Shown: positions 1 through 8,066 of the stretch, in pieces
Layout of the letters: each line of letters begins with the position of its first letter
How positions within the stretch are numbered: position 1 is the first letter of the stretch
From: Bacteroidales bacterium
GTDB lineage: Bacteria; Bacteroidota; Bacteroidia; Bacteroidales; UBA932
Assembly (NCBI GenBank): GCA_017555445.1
Contig: JAFZGK010000070.1
Coordinates: 1 to 39,879 of the forward strand
Direction of reading: 5' to 3'
Length of the DNA: 39,879 nt
Position numbers and translations under genes: made by a program
The notes under the pieces: model-generated
Told to the model about the DNA's origin: nothing
Database searches by the model: none
The model's input: the letters and a program-made list of their open reading frames with translations, nothing else

Positions 1-396
1 GAGATCCCACGTGCTGCCCTCACAGCTGACCGCATGGCTAAGACTGCAGAGTTCTTCTCATTCGGTACAAACGACCTTACTCAGATGACATTCGGATTCT
101 CACGTGACGACGTAGGAACTTTCATGGGTGACTACCTCGGCAACAAGATCCTCGACGCTGACCCATTCAAGACTCTCGACCAGAAGTCAGTTGGTAAGCT
201 CGTTGACTATGCAGTGAAGGAAGGCCGCGAGACTCGCAACGGTCTCAAGTGCGGTATCTGCGGTGAGCACGGTGGTGATCCTGCATCTGTTGAGTTCTGC
301 TACAAGATCGGTCTCAACTATGTATCATGCTCTCCATTCCGAGTTCCAATCGCTCGTCTCGCAGCTGCTCAGGCCGCAATCAAGGCTTCGAAGTAA
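1..396 (+). CDS. ppdK: Pyruvate, phosphate dikinase, C-terminal part (5' end outside window)
   Basis: This is the last 131 codons of pyruvate phosphate dikinase, which interconverts pyruvate, ATP and phosphate with PEP, AMP and pyrophosphate in the cytoplasm. The reading frame is open from base 1, so the ATG at 34 is an internal methionine. The sequence shows the PEP-utilising-enzyme barrel signature [18 protein letters not shown]. It also shows the segment [18 protein letters not shown], whose cysteine in CGEHGG is the catalytic acid/base in this family. The usual C-terminus follows directly, ending at TAA 394-396. Codon use is strongly biased toward C-ending codons, which suggests high expression, as expected for a glycolytic or gluconeogenic enzyme in anaerobic Bacteroidales. 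A strong hairpin terminator follows 21 bases later. The family call is very secure; the N-terminal and phosphohistidine domains lie outside the window. Confidence 0.97.
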   Translation, partial: EIPRAALTADRMAKTAEFFSFGTNDLTQMTFGFSRDDVGTFMGDYLGNKILDADPFKTLDQKSVGKLVDYAVKEGRETRNGLKCGICGEHGGDPASVEFCYKIGLNYVSCSPFRVPIARLAAAQAAIKASK

Positions 397-413
397 TTAA
401 AAGACCAGATATG

Positions 414-446
414 AAAAATCCCGCTCAGATGAGCGGGATTTTTTTA
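414..446. terminator. Bidirectional intrinsic terminator between ppdK and the DJ-1/PfpI gene
   Basis: A perfect 9-bp stem, ATCCCGCTC (418-426) with GAGCGGGAT (431-439), encloses the loop AGAT. It is flanked by A's on the left and a run of seven T's on the right, so it can end transcripts from both convergent genes. The stem is the same as that of the terminator at 1404-1431. Confidence 0.93.
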
Positions 447-478
447 TTTCTCATGTCTAAAAAATATACTTATAGGGC

Positions 479-1054
479 TTAAAGCATGAGGCCGGCTTTT
501 ACCTTGTCAGCAACTTCCTGTCCCTTCACATGAGCAAGGATGGAAAGACCGAAATCTACTGCCCAACCTGGTCCACGGCCGGTAATCATATTGCCATCAA
601 CTACTACACCTTCCTTTACATACTCAGCACCTTTTGCAGCGATTGCCTCCTCGAAGCCATCGTAGCATGTCATCTTCTTGCCTTCGATATCTGGAAGAAG
701 AGTAAGAACTACACTTGGAGCAGCGCAGATAGCCGCTACTGTTCCACCCTCGGCATAATGCTGTACCATGATATCCATAAGTTTCTTGAACGCAGCAAGG
801 TTTGCAGAACCTGGCATTCCTCCAGGGAAAATCATCACGTCAGCCGGAAGGCATGGGCCGAAAGAAGTAGATGCCTTGAACTCACCGAAAGCCATATCTG
901 CAACAACAGGGATTCTGTTGGAACTGGTAACAATCCTATCGTCATAGATTGAGACTGTCTTCACATTGATTCCTCCTCTGCGGAGCATATTCACGGTTGT
1001 CAGGGCCTCTGAGACCTCAAAGCCGTCTGCAAGGAAAATATATGTACCTTTCAT
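479..1054 (-). CDS. DJ-1/PfpI (YajL-like) family protein
   Basis: The 191-residue product is a single-domain DJ-1/PfpI protein, the usual length for the YajL/DJ-1 branch. The nucleophile-elbow cysteine is Cys110 in the segment AAICAAP. Glu16, in GFEVSE near the N-terminus, lines up with Glu18 of human DJ-1, which tunes the cysteine pKa. The segment FPGGMPG (76-82) forms the conserved glycine loop. Members of this branch have been described as protein/nucleotide deglycases, glyoxalases or redox-sensing chaperones, and the activity is disputed, so no substrate is assigned. It is cytoplasmic, with no signal peptide. The gene is transcribed divergently from the winged-helix gene at 1179 and has its own -7 box at 1078-1085. 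The ATG at 1054 fits the leader. Confidence 0.92.
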   Translation of the reverse strand: MKGTYIFLADGFEVSEALTTVNMLRRGGINVKTVSIYDDRIVTSSNRIPVVADMAFGEFKASTSFGPCLPADVMIFPGGMPGSANLAAFKKLMDIMVQHYAEGGTVAAICAAPSVVLTLLPDIEGKKMTCYDGFEEAIAAKGAEYVKEGVVVDGNMITGRGPGWAVDFGLSILAHVKGQEVADKVKAGLML

Positions 1055-1077
1055 CTGTCTTAGTGTATTTATCCTAG

Positions 1078-1085
1078 CAAATATA
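1078..1085 (-). promoter_or_regulatory. Promoter -7 box for the DJ-1/PfpI gene
   Basis: The minus strand reads TATATTTG, a full match to the Bacteroidota -7 consensus TAnnTTTG, 23 bp upstream of the ATG. No TTG is seen at the expected -33 position. Confidence 0.7.
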
Positions 1086-1108
1086 ACTTAAAATCGTGAA
1101 ATAATGAC

Positions 1109-1116
1109 TATATTTG
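1109..1116 (+). promoter_or_regulatory. Promoter -7 box for the winged-helix gene
   Basis: TATATTTG matches TAnnTTTG and lies 62 bp upstream of the ATG at 1179. It is back to back with the minus-strand box at 1078-1085, with 23 bp between the two. Confidence 0.7.
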
Positions 1117-1136
1117 CAGCCGATTTTAGTGGTGTA

Positions 1137-1153
1137 GCTGACAGAAAGTCAGC
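1137..1153 (+). promoter_or_regulatory. Small hairpin in the 5' leader of the winged-helix gene
   Basis: GCTGAC and GTCAGC form a perfect 6-bp stem around the loop AGAAA within the predicted leader. It ends 25 bases before the ATG and is followed by A/T-rich sequence. It could stabilise the mRNA 5' end or be chance; no known riboregulator is recognised. Confidence 0.35.
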
Positions 1154-1178
1154 ATTTTAAATTTAAAGATTAATTATT

Positions 1179-1394
1179 ATGGAAATCAACAACATTGGAA
1201 ACAACGCAGGCGTTATCTGGAACGCCCTCAACACTAACGGCAAGATGACTGAGACCAAGCTCAAGAAGGAGACAGGTCTTGCAAGCGCAGAGTTCTACAC
1301 CGCACTCGGATGGCTCGCACGCGAAGGCAAGCTCAACCTCGAGGTAGAGGTAAAGGGTTCGAAGTCATGTGAGTACTACTCACTCAACGCCTAA
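1179..1394 (+). CDS. Small winged-helix protein (DUF2582-like)
   Basis: The 71-residue product is essentially a lone winged helix. An N-terminal helix (NNAGVIWNALN) is followed by a helix-turn-helix (TETKLKKETGLASAEFYTALGWLAREGKL) and a short beta wing (LNLEVEVKGSKSCEYYSLN). It matches the pattern of the DUF2582 winged-helix family common in Bacteroidales. Nothing beyond the DNA-binding fold is present, so the target is unknown. Codon use is strongly biased toward C-ending codons, as in ppdK, suggesting an abundant protein, possibly chromatin-like rather than a dedicated repressor; that is inference. The leader is A/T-rich with no Shine-Dalgarno. The gene has its own -7 box and a strong terminator, so it is monocistronic. 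Confidence 0.85.
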   Translation: MEINNIGNNAGVIWNALNTNGKMTETKLKKETGLASAEFYTALGWLAREGKLNLEVEVKGSKSCEYYSLNA

Positions 1395-1403
1395 GTAAAA
1401 CAA

Positions 1404-1431
1404 GAAATCCCGCTCTACTGAGCGGGATTTC
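1404..1431. terminator. Bidirectional intrinsic terminator
   Basis: AAATCCCGCTC (1405-1415) pairs perfectly with GAGCGGGATTT (1420-1430) around the loop TACT; G1404 and C1431 extend the stem. It lies between the convergent winged-helix and 1433-2107 genes and is followed by a T-rich tract. The 11-bp stem matches the one at 416-441. Confidence 0.9.
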
Positions 1432-1432
1432 T

Positions 1433-2107
1433 TTATTCTACTATATAATCAATCACCTTAAGGACATCCTGAGGATTCTTCCAATCGACATCCGCCTCCT
1501 TCAAGAAGGCTGCGAATGCTTTCTTGTTTATACCATCCATCGCTGCGACATTCTTCTTGATGGCCAGAGTAGGGAGACCATTAATCACGATGTAGCGCTT
1601 TGTAGTAACCGGAAGCTCTTCACCATATTCCTTCTGGCTCAAAAGATCCTCATAATTATTTGTAATAAGGTAGCTGTAATTGCCATAGTTCTCATCATAT
1701 GAAAATCCCTTGGCTGCGTTGACATTTGATCCTCCATAAGCACCGTCATTTCTTACGACTGCAGAATAATCGGCAAGCCTCTCCTCTACAACGAAACCTT
1801 TTTCAGACTGGGCAAGAACCTTCATCATCTTGCCACCTACATTGGTATATTCTTCATCACCGATTGTAACTGAGAGTACATCTGTAAGAGCCGCTTCTGC
1901 AATCATACCATCTGTGAGAATATGAAGATGTCCCTGACCAAGGTGTACATTGAATCTTGACTTTGACACCTTGCTGCCCATCTGACGAAGCACACCTTCG
2001 TAGAAGTCAGGATTGACATATGGCCAGTTTACTGTAGGAGTATAGTCCTGAGCTGCTGCTGCAAAACAGAACAAGGAAATAATCGATACGATAAAGAATC
2101 TTTTCAT
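1433..2107 (-). CDS. Secreted protein of unknown function
   Basis: I do not recognise the family. From the ATG at 2107 the product is 224 residues, starting MKRFFIVSIISLFCFAAAAQ, a standard signal peptide with cleavage after AAA or AAQ. The mature part is predicted soluble and contains no cysteine and no lipobox. Some stretches (GQGHLHILTDG, DEEYTNVGGKMMKVL, KRYIVINGLPTLAIKK) look like beta structure, with two short helices near the C-terminus. An upstream TTG at 2131 would extend the frame by eight codons, but that TTG is part of the -7 box at 2129-2136, so it cannot be transcribed. The gene begins 38 bp after the phosphatase stop and has its own promoter. It is probably periplasmic. Confidence 0.75.
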   Translation of the reverse strand: MKRFFIVSIISLFCFAAAAQDYTPTVNWPYVNPDFYEGVLRQMGSKVSKSRFNVHLGQGHLHILTDGMIAEAALTDVLSVTIGDEEYTNVGGKMMKVLAQSEKGFVVEERLADYSAVVRNDGAYGGSNVNAAKGFSYDENYGNYSYLITNNYEDLLSQKEYGEELPVTTKRYIVINGLPTLAIKKNVAAMDGINKKAFAAFLKEADVDWKNPQDVLKVIDYIVE

Positions 2108-2128
2108 AGCATTCGTGTTTATGAAATA

Positions 2129-2136
2129 CAAATATA
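2129..2136 (-). promoter_or_regulatory. Promoter -7 box for the 1433-2107 gene
   Basis: The minus strand reads TATATTTG, a full TAnnTTTG match placed 21 bp upstream of the ATG at 2107. Its last three bases are the TTG that could otherwise be taken as a start codon. Confidence 0.7.
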
Positions 2137-2145
2137 ATAAAAGAT

Positions 2146-2637
2146 TTAGAATTCTGCTTTGATTATCGTGTCAAACAGATTCTGACACGCCTCCTCAAGG
2201 AGGTCAAGAACGAGACTGAACCCCTCTGTTCCCATATAATATGGATCCGGAATATAACTTATCTTATGAGTGGTAAGGAAATCTGCCATCCTCTTGATCT
2301 TATGAGTAGCCTCCACAGATGGTGCAAGATGCATAAGGTCCTCATAGTTCTGATCATCCATCGCAATTATGAGATCAAAGTCCAGAAAATCAAGACTTGA
2401 GACCGGGCGCGCCCTATGAGTCAGGGCGAAACCACGATAAAGGGCAGCAGTACGCATACGTCTGTCAGGCATTTCTCCTCTATGTCCGCTGTATGTACCA
2501 GCAGAATCGACTACGAAACGGTCCTGCATGCCGTTCTCACGTACAATATGCTCAAAGATACCATTGGCAGCAGGAGACCTGCAGATATTGCCCAGGCATA
2601 CAAAGAGCACCTTATATTTATTGTTCAATTCGGTCAT
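2146..2637 (-). CDS. Low-molecular-weight protein tyrosine phosphatase
   Basis: This cytoplasmic phosphatase dephosphorylates tyrosine on proteins; in bacteria relatives often act on capsule/EPS kinases (Wzb/Etk type). From the ATG at 2637 it has 163 residues. The N-terminal P-loop CLGNICRSP contains the nucleophile Cys14, Cys19 and Arg20 of the C-x5-R motif. The general-acid loop PDPYY supplies Asp131. Both are intact, so activity is expected. A TTG at 2643 would add two residues and is the less likely start. The gene lies 10 bp after the alanine racemase stop and shares its promoter. No tyrosine kinase or capsule gene is in this window, so the substrate cannot be inferred from context. Confidence 0.94.
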   Translation of the reverse strand: MTELNNKYKVLFVCLGNICRSPAANGIFEHIVRENGMQDRFVVDSAGTYSGHRGEMPDRRMRTAALYRGFALTHRARPVSSLDFLDFDLIIAMDDQNYEDLMHLAPSVEATHKIKRMADFLTTHKISYIPDPYYMGTEGFSLVLDLLEEACQNLFDTIIKAEF

Positions 2638-2647
2638 GATCAAGTAT

Positions 2648-3757
2648 TTATCTTACTATTTTCCTTTCGATTCTTCGAGGAACAGAAGTTAGGATTTCGT
2701 AAGGAATGGTATCGAGGATATGTGCGAGTTCTGAAATTGTAGGATCTTCTCCGAAAATCGTCACTGTATCACCGACCTTGACATCTACTCCGGTAACATC
2801 CAGCATAGTCATGTCCATGCAGATATTTCCGATTGTTGGGACTTTATATCCATTTACCGAGAAGGATGCATTTCCCCTGCTGAGGTGTCTGTCAAGTCCG
2901 TCTGCATAGCCTACAGGGATAGTTGCGATTACAGTTCCCTCCTGCGCAATCTTGCCATGTCTGCCATAGCCGATTGTTCCGTCTCCCGGCATAAGGGTCT
3001 TCACCTGAAGTACCTTGCATTTGAATGAAGCCACAGGACTAAGCTTTACTCCAGGTATCGCACTGACACCATAGATACCGATGCCAAGACGTACCATATC
3101 GAACTGATACTGCGAAAATCTCTCTATACCGGCAGAATTCAGAATATGATAGATAGGTCTGTATCCTAGAGTTTCGGAGAGTCTGTCGGCATTCGCCTTG
3201 AACAGAGATATCTGTCCAAGAGTGAATTCGTCACATTCAGGCTCGTCTGCTGCTGCAAGGTGAGAATATACGGACTTCACTCTTACCCATCTGCAATCCT
3301 TGACATATTCAAGAAGTTCATCCATCTCTTCTGACATGAATCCAAGACGATGCATTCCTGTGTCAAGCTTTATGTGGATAGGAAAGTCTTCCACTCCCCT
3401 CTCCTCAAGTATCCTGCAGAGCGTCTTGAGAGAATAAAGATTAGGAATACCCGGCTCAAGATTATGGTCTATGATTTCATTGAATGAATCGGCACCTCCG
3501 GAAAGCACCATTATAGGTGACTTTATGCCGGCATCTCTAAGTTCCATACCCTCTACAGGATATGCAACAGCCAGATAGTCTGCACCGGCTTCTTCCATAA
3601 GTGACGCAAACTCCACTGCACCATGTCCATAGGCATTCGCCTTTACAAGCACAAGGAGCTTGGTCGAAGTTTCTAACTTCGACCTGAAATATTTATAGTT
3701 CTCAAGGCAGCCCTTGAGATTGATCTCCAATCGTGAAAAGTCGTCTTTTCTGTTCAT
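2648..3757 (-). CDS. alr: Alanine racemase
   Basis: A PLP enzyme that converts L-alanine to D-alanine for peptidoglycan. From the ATG at 3757 the product is 369 residues, normal for Alr. Lys39 in LVLVKANAYGHG is the PLP lysine at the mouth of the N-terminal barrel. Lys130 in HIKLDTGMHRLGF corresponds to the carbamylated lysine position. Tyr264 in TIGYGRHGK is the second catalytic base, in the C-terminal domain. MDMTMLDV is the conserved C-terminal substrate motif. The upstream TTG at 3775 is rejected because it would leave almost no leader after the -7 box at 3785-3792. It is the first gene of a two-gene unit with the tyrosine phosphatase. Confidence 0.97.
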   Translation of the reverse strand: MNRKDDFSRLEINLKGCLENYKYFRSKLETSTKLLVLVKANAYGHGAVEFASLMEEAGADYLAVAYPVEGMELRDAGIKSPIMVLSGGADSFNEIIDHNLEPGIPNLYSLKTLCRILEERGVEDFPIHIKLDTGMHRLGFMSEEMDELLEYVKDCRWVRVKSVYSHLAAADEPECDEFTLGQISLFKANADRLSETLGYRPIYHILNSAGIERFSQYQFDMVRLGIGIYGVSAIPGVKLSPVASFKCKVLQVKTLMPGDGTIGYGRHGKIAQEGTVIATIPVGYADGLDRHLSRGNASFSVNGYKVPTIGNICMDMTMLDVTGVDVKVGDTVTIFGEDPTISELAHILDTIPYEILTSVPRRIERKIVR

Positions 3758-3784
3758 TTGAACGCTATTCTTCAAAAACGGCTA

Positions 3785-3792
3785 CAAAAATA
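3785..3792 (-). promoter_or_regulatory. Promoter -7 box for alr
   Basis: The minus strand reads TATTTTTG, matching TAnnTTTG, 27 bp before the alr ATG. It lies only 12 bp from the oppositely directed box at 3805-3812, so each promoter's spacer contains the other's -7 box. Confidence 0.65.
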
Positions 3793-3804
3793 CGAAATTA
3801 TCCT

Positions 3805-3812
3805 TATTTTTG
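3805..3812 (+). promoter_or_regulatory. Promoter -7 box for the YugP-type peptidase gene
   Basis: TATTTTTG matches TAnnTTTG, 73 bp upstream of the ATG at 3886. It forms a back-to-back pair with the alr promoter. Confidence 0.6.
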
Positions 3813-3885
3813 CCTTGTAGGAAGCTGTTTAAATGACATAGATTTAACAGCATGAAGTGTAATGATTAATTAAAAAGAAAAAGAG

Positions 3886-4557
3886 ATGAACATTTGGACG
3901 ATAATGATCATTGTGATGATTCTGAGCTTCCTGGTACAGCAGATGCTGCAGAGTCGTTTTCATAAATATTCAAAAGAAATGCTTCCTGGAGGGATGACCG
4001 GAGCTGAAGTTGCGCAGAAGATGCTGAATGATCACGGAATATATGATGTAAAGGTTGTTCCGGCACGCGGCACTCTTACAGACCATTTCAATCCTAAGAC
4101 AAAGACTGTGGCTTTGAGTGAAGGAGTCTATGCAAGCAGAAGCGTGGCAGCTGCAGCAGTTGCGGCTCATGAATGCGGACATGCCGTGCAACATGCCATG
4201 GGATACGCTCCTCTCAGAATGAGAACTGCTCTTGTTCCGGTTGTAAACTTCGCTTCCAATATAATGCAGTGGGTACTTCTTGCAGGAGTGTTGACAATCA
4301 ACATATTCCCTGGACTCCTGCTATTCGGAATCGTATTGTTTGCGACTACAACCCTGTTCAGCTTCATCACTCTTCCTGTAGAGATCAATGCAAGCTCCAG
4401 AGCTGTCAGCTGGCTTGCAAAGACAGGAATCACTGACAGCAGGACTCAGCCTATGGCAATAGATGCACTGAAATGGGCAGCGTATACTTATGTAGTAGCT
4501 GCTCTCGGTTCGCTAGCTACCCTTCTGTATTACATCGGTCTGTCACGAAGAGACTAA
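3886..4557 (+). CDS. Membrane zinc metallopeptidase, YugP type
   Basis: The 223-residue product belongs to the neutral zinc metallopeptidase family represented by B. subtilis YugP. The zinc motif is HECGH (95-99) in AAHECGHAVQHA, with a likely third ligand in the PVEINASSRA segment near residue 165-170. A first membrane span covers about residues 4-20, two more lie near 118-165 (VNFASNIMQWVLLAGVLTIN and FPGLLLFGIVLFATTTLFSF) and a last one near 200-218. The active site probably lies at or near the membrane surface. No physiological substrate is established for the family. The gene is monocistronic: its own -7 box lies upstream and a strong terminator follows within 20 bases. Confidence 0.93.
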   Translation: MNIWTIMIIVMILSFLVQQMLQSRFHKYSKEMLPGGMTGAEVAQKMLNDHGIYDVKVVPARGTLTDHFNPKTKTVALSEGVYASRSVAAAAVAAHECGHAVQHAMGYAPLRMRTALVPVVNFASNIMQWVLLAGVLTINIFPGLLLFGIVLFATTTLFSFITLPVEINASSRAVSWLAKTGITDSRTQPMAIDALKWAAYTYVVAALGSLATLLYYIGLSRRD

Positions 4558-4572
4558 TACCATAGAAGTCAT

Positions 4573-4612
4573 AAAAATACCGTCGCTCACGATTGTGGGC
4601 GACGGTATTTTT
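4573..4612. terminator. Bidirectional intrinsic terminator
   Basis: AAAAATACCGTCGC (4573-4586) pairs with GCGACGGTATTTTT (4599-4612). The stem continues through a T-G wobble and CAC/GTG to the loop GATT, giving about 18 bp. It sits between the convergent YugP-type and M28 genes and has A and T tracts on the correct sides for both. Confidence 0.95.
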
Positions 4613-4623
4613 ATAATACAGCA

Positions 4624-6342
4624 TTATTTACGTCTTTCTGTCAGGTACAGGTCTGCAAGAGGTATCAGTACCATCAGATCAAAGAAGGCAAGCATCGCAA
4701 CAGCACCGTATGCTCCTATTGTAAGCGCCATTGTAAGCGCAAACAGGAATGAGAATGCATGCAGAAGGGTGAGTACTATTGCAGCAAGCAACCACACTTT
4801 CAGCGAAGTAACATGCCACAGGATGACAGCTGCCGTCGCAAAGAAAAGAGGAATGAAGAACATAAGGTTCTCACCTAAGGCAAAGACAAGTACGAGCGAG
4901 AGAACGCACATAAGGAAAAGAGTGCCATAAAGTACTCTCAGTGCATTCTTTGATGCCGCTGCCACACCTGCGCTGTGTCTCATCGATGCAGCGGTCTTGC
5001 GGACAGCCTTATTTCTCACATTTACATAAAGGAGGACTGAAACAAGTACCATCACTGCGGTAGAGACAATCATAGCCACATTATCAAATCCCACTCCTAC
5101 AATAATGCCGAATGGCTTGAACCTCGCGCCGGAGATCAGACAGCTCAGATATGCCACAAGCTCACCGAGGGCAAGCACTCCGATTCCAAGAATAAGGACA
5201 ATTCCTGAGAATTTGATGGCCTTGACCGCATTAAGTCGACCTCTTACAACTTCGAAACCGAAGAGAAGGAGGAAGATGACAGCTACAACCAGATTGAGCA
5301 CAAGGTACAGAGTCTTGCTGAAATTGAACAGTCCGAGGCCAGGTATTGTAAAGTTCACTGTATCACGGTCAGACCTTAAAGCATCCTTGTCCTGATAATC
5401 TCCAGTAACATAAGCCTTGGCTACAGGAAGCACCTGAGCGCCATAATGCTGGATAGATTTCTCACTGATATTGCTGAAATTATCAAGATCTGTGTGATAA
5501 TGATTGATATCGGCTATTGTTGAGAAGTTTGTTCCAGGAATCTCATCCTTCACGATTGTAAAGTCAGTGAAATTTGGCATGAAGTTATAGACCACTGTAG
5601 TAAGAGAGTAAGTGTAAGGATAACGCGCTGCATCAGCATAAAGATCCATCACTTTCGCATTACCAGGGCATGTCTCGAAAAGTAGAGCTGGGCCATATGT
5701 TCCACGTGCCTCAATATTGATCATGAAGCCTACATTGTCAAAGACTTGTCTATCATCTTTCCACATAGCCTTCATTCCCATCATGCCGACTTCTTCCGCA
5801 TCAGTGAAAAGTACCTTGATTCCCTGCTTCCAGTCCTTGCGGTCCTTGAGAAGCTGAGACACAGTCTCCAGAATGACACCGACACCATATCCGTCATCTG
5901 CAGCTCCGTATGACCACACAGTATCCTTCGGCATAGGCTGTGAATAACGCGAGTCATAATGCGCCACCATCATCAGGTATGAAGCATCTTCAGCACCGGA
6001 AAGCGGCTTGAATTCTGCAAGGATGTTATGCGCATCAAAGGTATAGAGAACATGCCTGTTCTCTGGTCCTACAAGGGAATCATAACTGAAGAGCATCACG
6101 GTATCAGCACCGAGCTGCTCAAGTCTTCCGACAAGATACTCTCTTACCTCAGCCCTCTCCTGAGGATGAGCTACAGAATGGTGATCTTTTGAAAGCACTC
6201 TGATATCTTCCACAACACGGGCTGAAGAGAAGCCGTCAGCATCTGCAGGCCTTGGAGATGGTTGCGTGAAGACACCATATGCAAGCAGACCTGCAGCCAG
6301 AACTGCAAGCGCCAATATTACAGGTCTTATTCTATTCATCAT
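4624..6342 (-). CDS. M28 family metallopeptidase with multi-span membrane domain
   Basis: The 572-residue product joins an N-terminal membrane anchor (about 7-25), an M28 zinc-peptidase domain (about 40-310) and a C-terminal membrane domain of about eight spans (from residue 337 on). The metal and catalytic positions look intact: His128 and Asp130 in AHYDS, the ADD of YGAADDG (149-150), Glu183-Glu184 in DAEEVG, Glu211 in NIEARG and His283 in INHYHTDLDN. The layout resembles eukaryotic ER metallopeptidase 1 relatives and bacterial M28 proteins with C-terminal spans. The peptidase domain should face the periplasm, and the substrate is probably peptides. It follows ettA by 26 bp and is probably cotranscribed. 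Two tandem ATGs occur at 6342 and 6339. Confidence 0.92.
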   Translation of the reverse strand: MMNRIRPVILALAVLAAGLLAYGVFTQPSPRPADADGFSSARVVEDIRVLSKDHHSVAHPQERAEVREYLVGRLEQLGADTVMLFSYDSLVGPENRHVLYTFDAHNILAEFKPLSGAEDASYLMMVAHYDSRYSQPMPKDTVWSYGAADDGYGVGVILETVSQLLKDRKDWKQGIKVLFTDAEEVGMMGMKAMWKDDRQVFDNVGFMINIEARGTYGPALLFETCPGNAKVMDLYADAARYPYTYSLTTVVYNFMPNFTDFTIVKDEIPGTNFSTIADINHYHTDLDNFSNISEKSIQHYGAQVLPVAKAYVTGDYQDKDALRSDRDTVNFTIPGLGLFNFSKTLYLVLNLVVAVIFLLLFGFEVVRGRLNAVKAIKFSGIVLILGIGVLALGELVAYLSCLISGARFKPFGIIVGVGFDNVAMIVSTAVMVLVSVLLYVNVRNKAVRKTAASMRHSAGVAAASKNALRVLYGTLFLMCVLSLVLVFALGENLMFFIPLFFATAAVILWHVTSLKVWLLAAIVLTLLHAFSFLFALTMALTIGAYGAVAMLAFFDLMVLIPLADLYLTERRK

Positions 6343-6368
6343 AATCAGGTTTCAGTACTTAAAAATGT

Positions 6369-8045
6369 TTACTCCATAAGCTTCTTATACTTGAACCTCT
6401 TAGGTTCCTCATTACCAAGACGACGCTTCTTGTTCTCCTCGTACTCTGAATATGTTCCTTCAAAGAAGTATACCTGGGAGTCACCCTCGAAAGCAAGGAT
6501 ATGAGTAGCGATACGGTCAAGGAACCAACGGTCATGGGAAATCACGACCGCACATCCGGCAAAGTTCTCAAGACCTTCCTCGAGAGCACGGATAGTGTTC
6601 ACATCCACATCATTGGTAGGCTCGTCAAGAAGAAGCACATTACCTTCATCCTTGAGCGTGAGGGCAAGGTGAAGACGGTTCCTTTCACCACCCGAGAGGA
6701 TGCCGCAAAGCTTTTCCTGATCCGCACCGGAGAAGTTGAAACGCGAAACATAGGCACGGGCATTGACCTCTCTCTTGCCAAGCTTCACAAACTCCGAGTT
6801 CTCTGCAATGGTCTCATATACAGACTTGTCCGGATCAATACTTCTATGCTGCTGATCGACATATGCAAGCTTTACTGTCTCACCTACTGTGATCTCACCT
6901 GTATCCGGAGCATCAAGTCCCATGATAAGGCGGAACAGAGTTGTCTTACCGGCACCGTTAGGACCGATGACACCTACGATACCTGCCGGAGGAAGAACAA
7001 AGTTGAGGTTTTCATAAAGAAGCTTGTCTCCGAAGCCCTTTGATACATTCTTGAATTCGATGACCTTGTTACCGAGTCTTGGACCGTTAGGGATGAAGAT
7101 TTCAAGTGCTGCCTCCTTCTCTCTTCCGTCATCAGCAGCAAGCTTTTCATATGCACCGAGACGGGCCTTGGACTTTGCATGACGTGCCTTCGGAGCCATA
7201 CGTACCCATTCGAGCTCACGCTCGAGAGCCTTACGTCTCTTGCTCTCCTGCTTTTCCTCCTGAGCAAGACGTGTACTCTTCTGGTCGAGCCATGAAGAAT
7301 AGTTGCCCTTCCATGGAATTCCCTCACCTCGGTCAAGCTCAAGAATCCATCCTGCAACATTGTCAAGGAAGTAACGGTCGTGAGTCACGGCAATTACTGT
7401 ACCCTTATACTGCTGGAGATGTGCCTCAAGCCACTGGATACTCTCTGTATCAAGGTGGTTGGTAGGCTCGTCGAGAAGAAGCACATCAGGCTGACGGAGA
7501 AGAAGACGGCAAAGAGCTACACGACGGCGCTCACCACCGCTCAATGTGCTCACCTTGGCATCTGAAGGAGGACACTGAAGAGCATCCATGGCTCTCTCAA
7601 GCTTCGAGTCAATTTCCCAACCTCCACAATTCTCAATCTTCTCTGTAAGCTCACCCTGACGCTCGATAAGTGCTGCCATCTCCTCATCAGACATAGGCTC
7701 ACAGAATTTCATGTTGACTTCCTCATATTCCTTAAGGATATCCATCACTTCCTGGACACCTTCCTGGACGACTTCGATCACAGTCTTGTCCGGATCCATC
7801 TGAGGCTCCTGCTCAAGATAGCCTACAGAATAACCCGGGGCCCATACAACTTCACCCTGGTAACCTTTCTCGATGCCTGCAATTATCTTCATGAGTGTAG
7901 ACTTTCCGGAACCGTTAAGTCCGACAATACCGATCTTTGCTCCATAGAAGAATGAAAGATAGATATCTTTAAGAATCACTCTATTGTTATGCGGGAGGAT
8001 CTTGCCCACCCCGTTCATTGAAAAAATAATCTTCTCGTCTGCCAT
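6369..8045 (-). CDS. ettA: Energy-dependent translational throttle protein EttA (ABC-F)
   Basis: A soluble ABC-F ATPase that binds the ribosomal E site and gates entry into elongation according to ATP/ADP levels. The 558-residue length matches E. coli EttA (555). Two ABC domains are complete. The first has Walker A GLNGSGKST (42-50), signature LSGGERRR (168-175) and Walker B LLLDEPTNHLD (189 on). The second has Walker A GPNGAGKTT (361-369), signature LSGGERNR (450-457) and LLLDEPTNDVD (471 on). The charged linker at 240-330 is the P-site tRNA interaction motif; the arm lies near residues 95-140. The ATG at 8045 is chosen because an upstream TTG at 8069 is part of the -7 box. Its promoter overlaps the end of the AraC-type gene. 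Confidence 0.95.
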   Translation of the reverse strand: MADEKIIFSMNGVGKILPHNNRVILKDIYLSFFYGAKIGIVGLNGSGKSTLMKIIAGIEKGYQGEVVWAPGYSVGYLEQEPQMDPDKTVIEVVQEGVQEVMDILKEYEEVNMKFCEPMSDEEMAALIERQGELTEKIENCGGWEIDSKLERAMDALQCPPSDAKVSTLSGGERRRVALCRLLLRQPDVLLLDEPTNHLDTESIQWLEAHLQQYKGTVIAVTHDRYFLDNVAGWILELDRGEGIPWKGNYSSWLDQKSTRLAQEEKQESKRRKALERELEWVRMAPKARHAKSKARLGAYEKLAADDGREKEAALEIFIPNGPRLGNKVIEFKNVSKGFGDKLLYENLNFVLPPAGIVGVIGPNGAGKTTLFRLIMGLDAPDTGEITVGETVKLAYVDQQHRSIDPDKSVYETIAENSEFVKLGKREVNARAYVSRFNFSGADQEKLCGILSGGERNRLHLALTLKDEGNVLLLDEPTNDVDVNTIRALEEGLENFAGCAVVISHDRWFLDRIATHILAFEGDSQVYFFEGTYSEYEENKKRRLGNEEPKRFKYKKLME

Positions 8046-8066
8046 AATTATCAAGATTTTATCTTG

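Noticed and set aside
530..952. 140-codon plus-strand frame opposite the DJ-1/PfpI gene
   Set aside because: Complement of a conserved coding sequence with no start context.
6501..7043. 180-codon plus-strand frame across ettA
   Set aside because: Opposite to the strongly conserved second ABC domain; no upstream -7 box and no recognisable protein.
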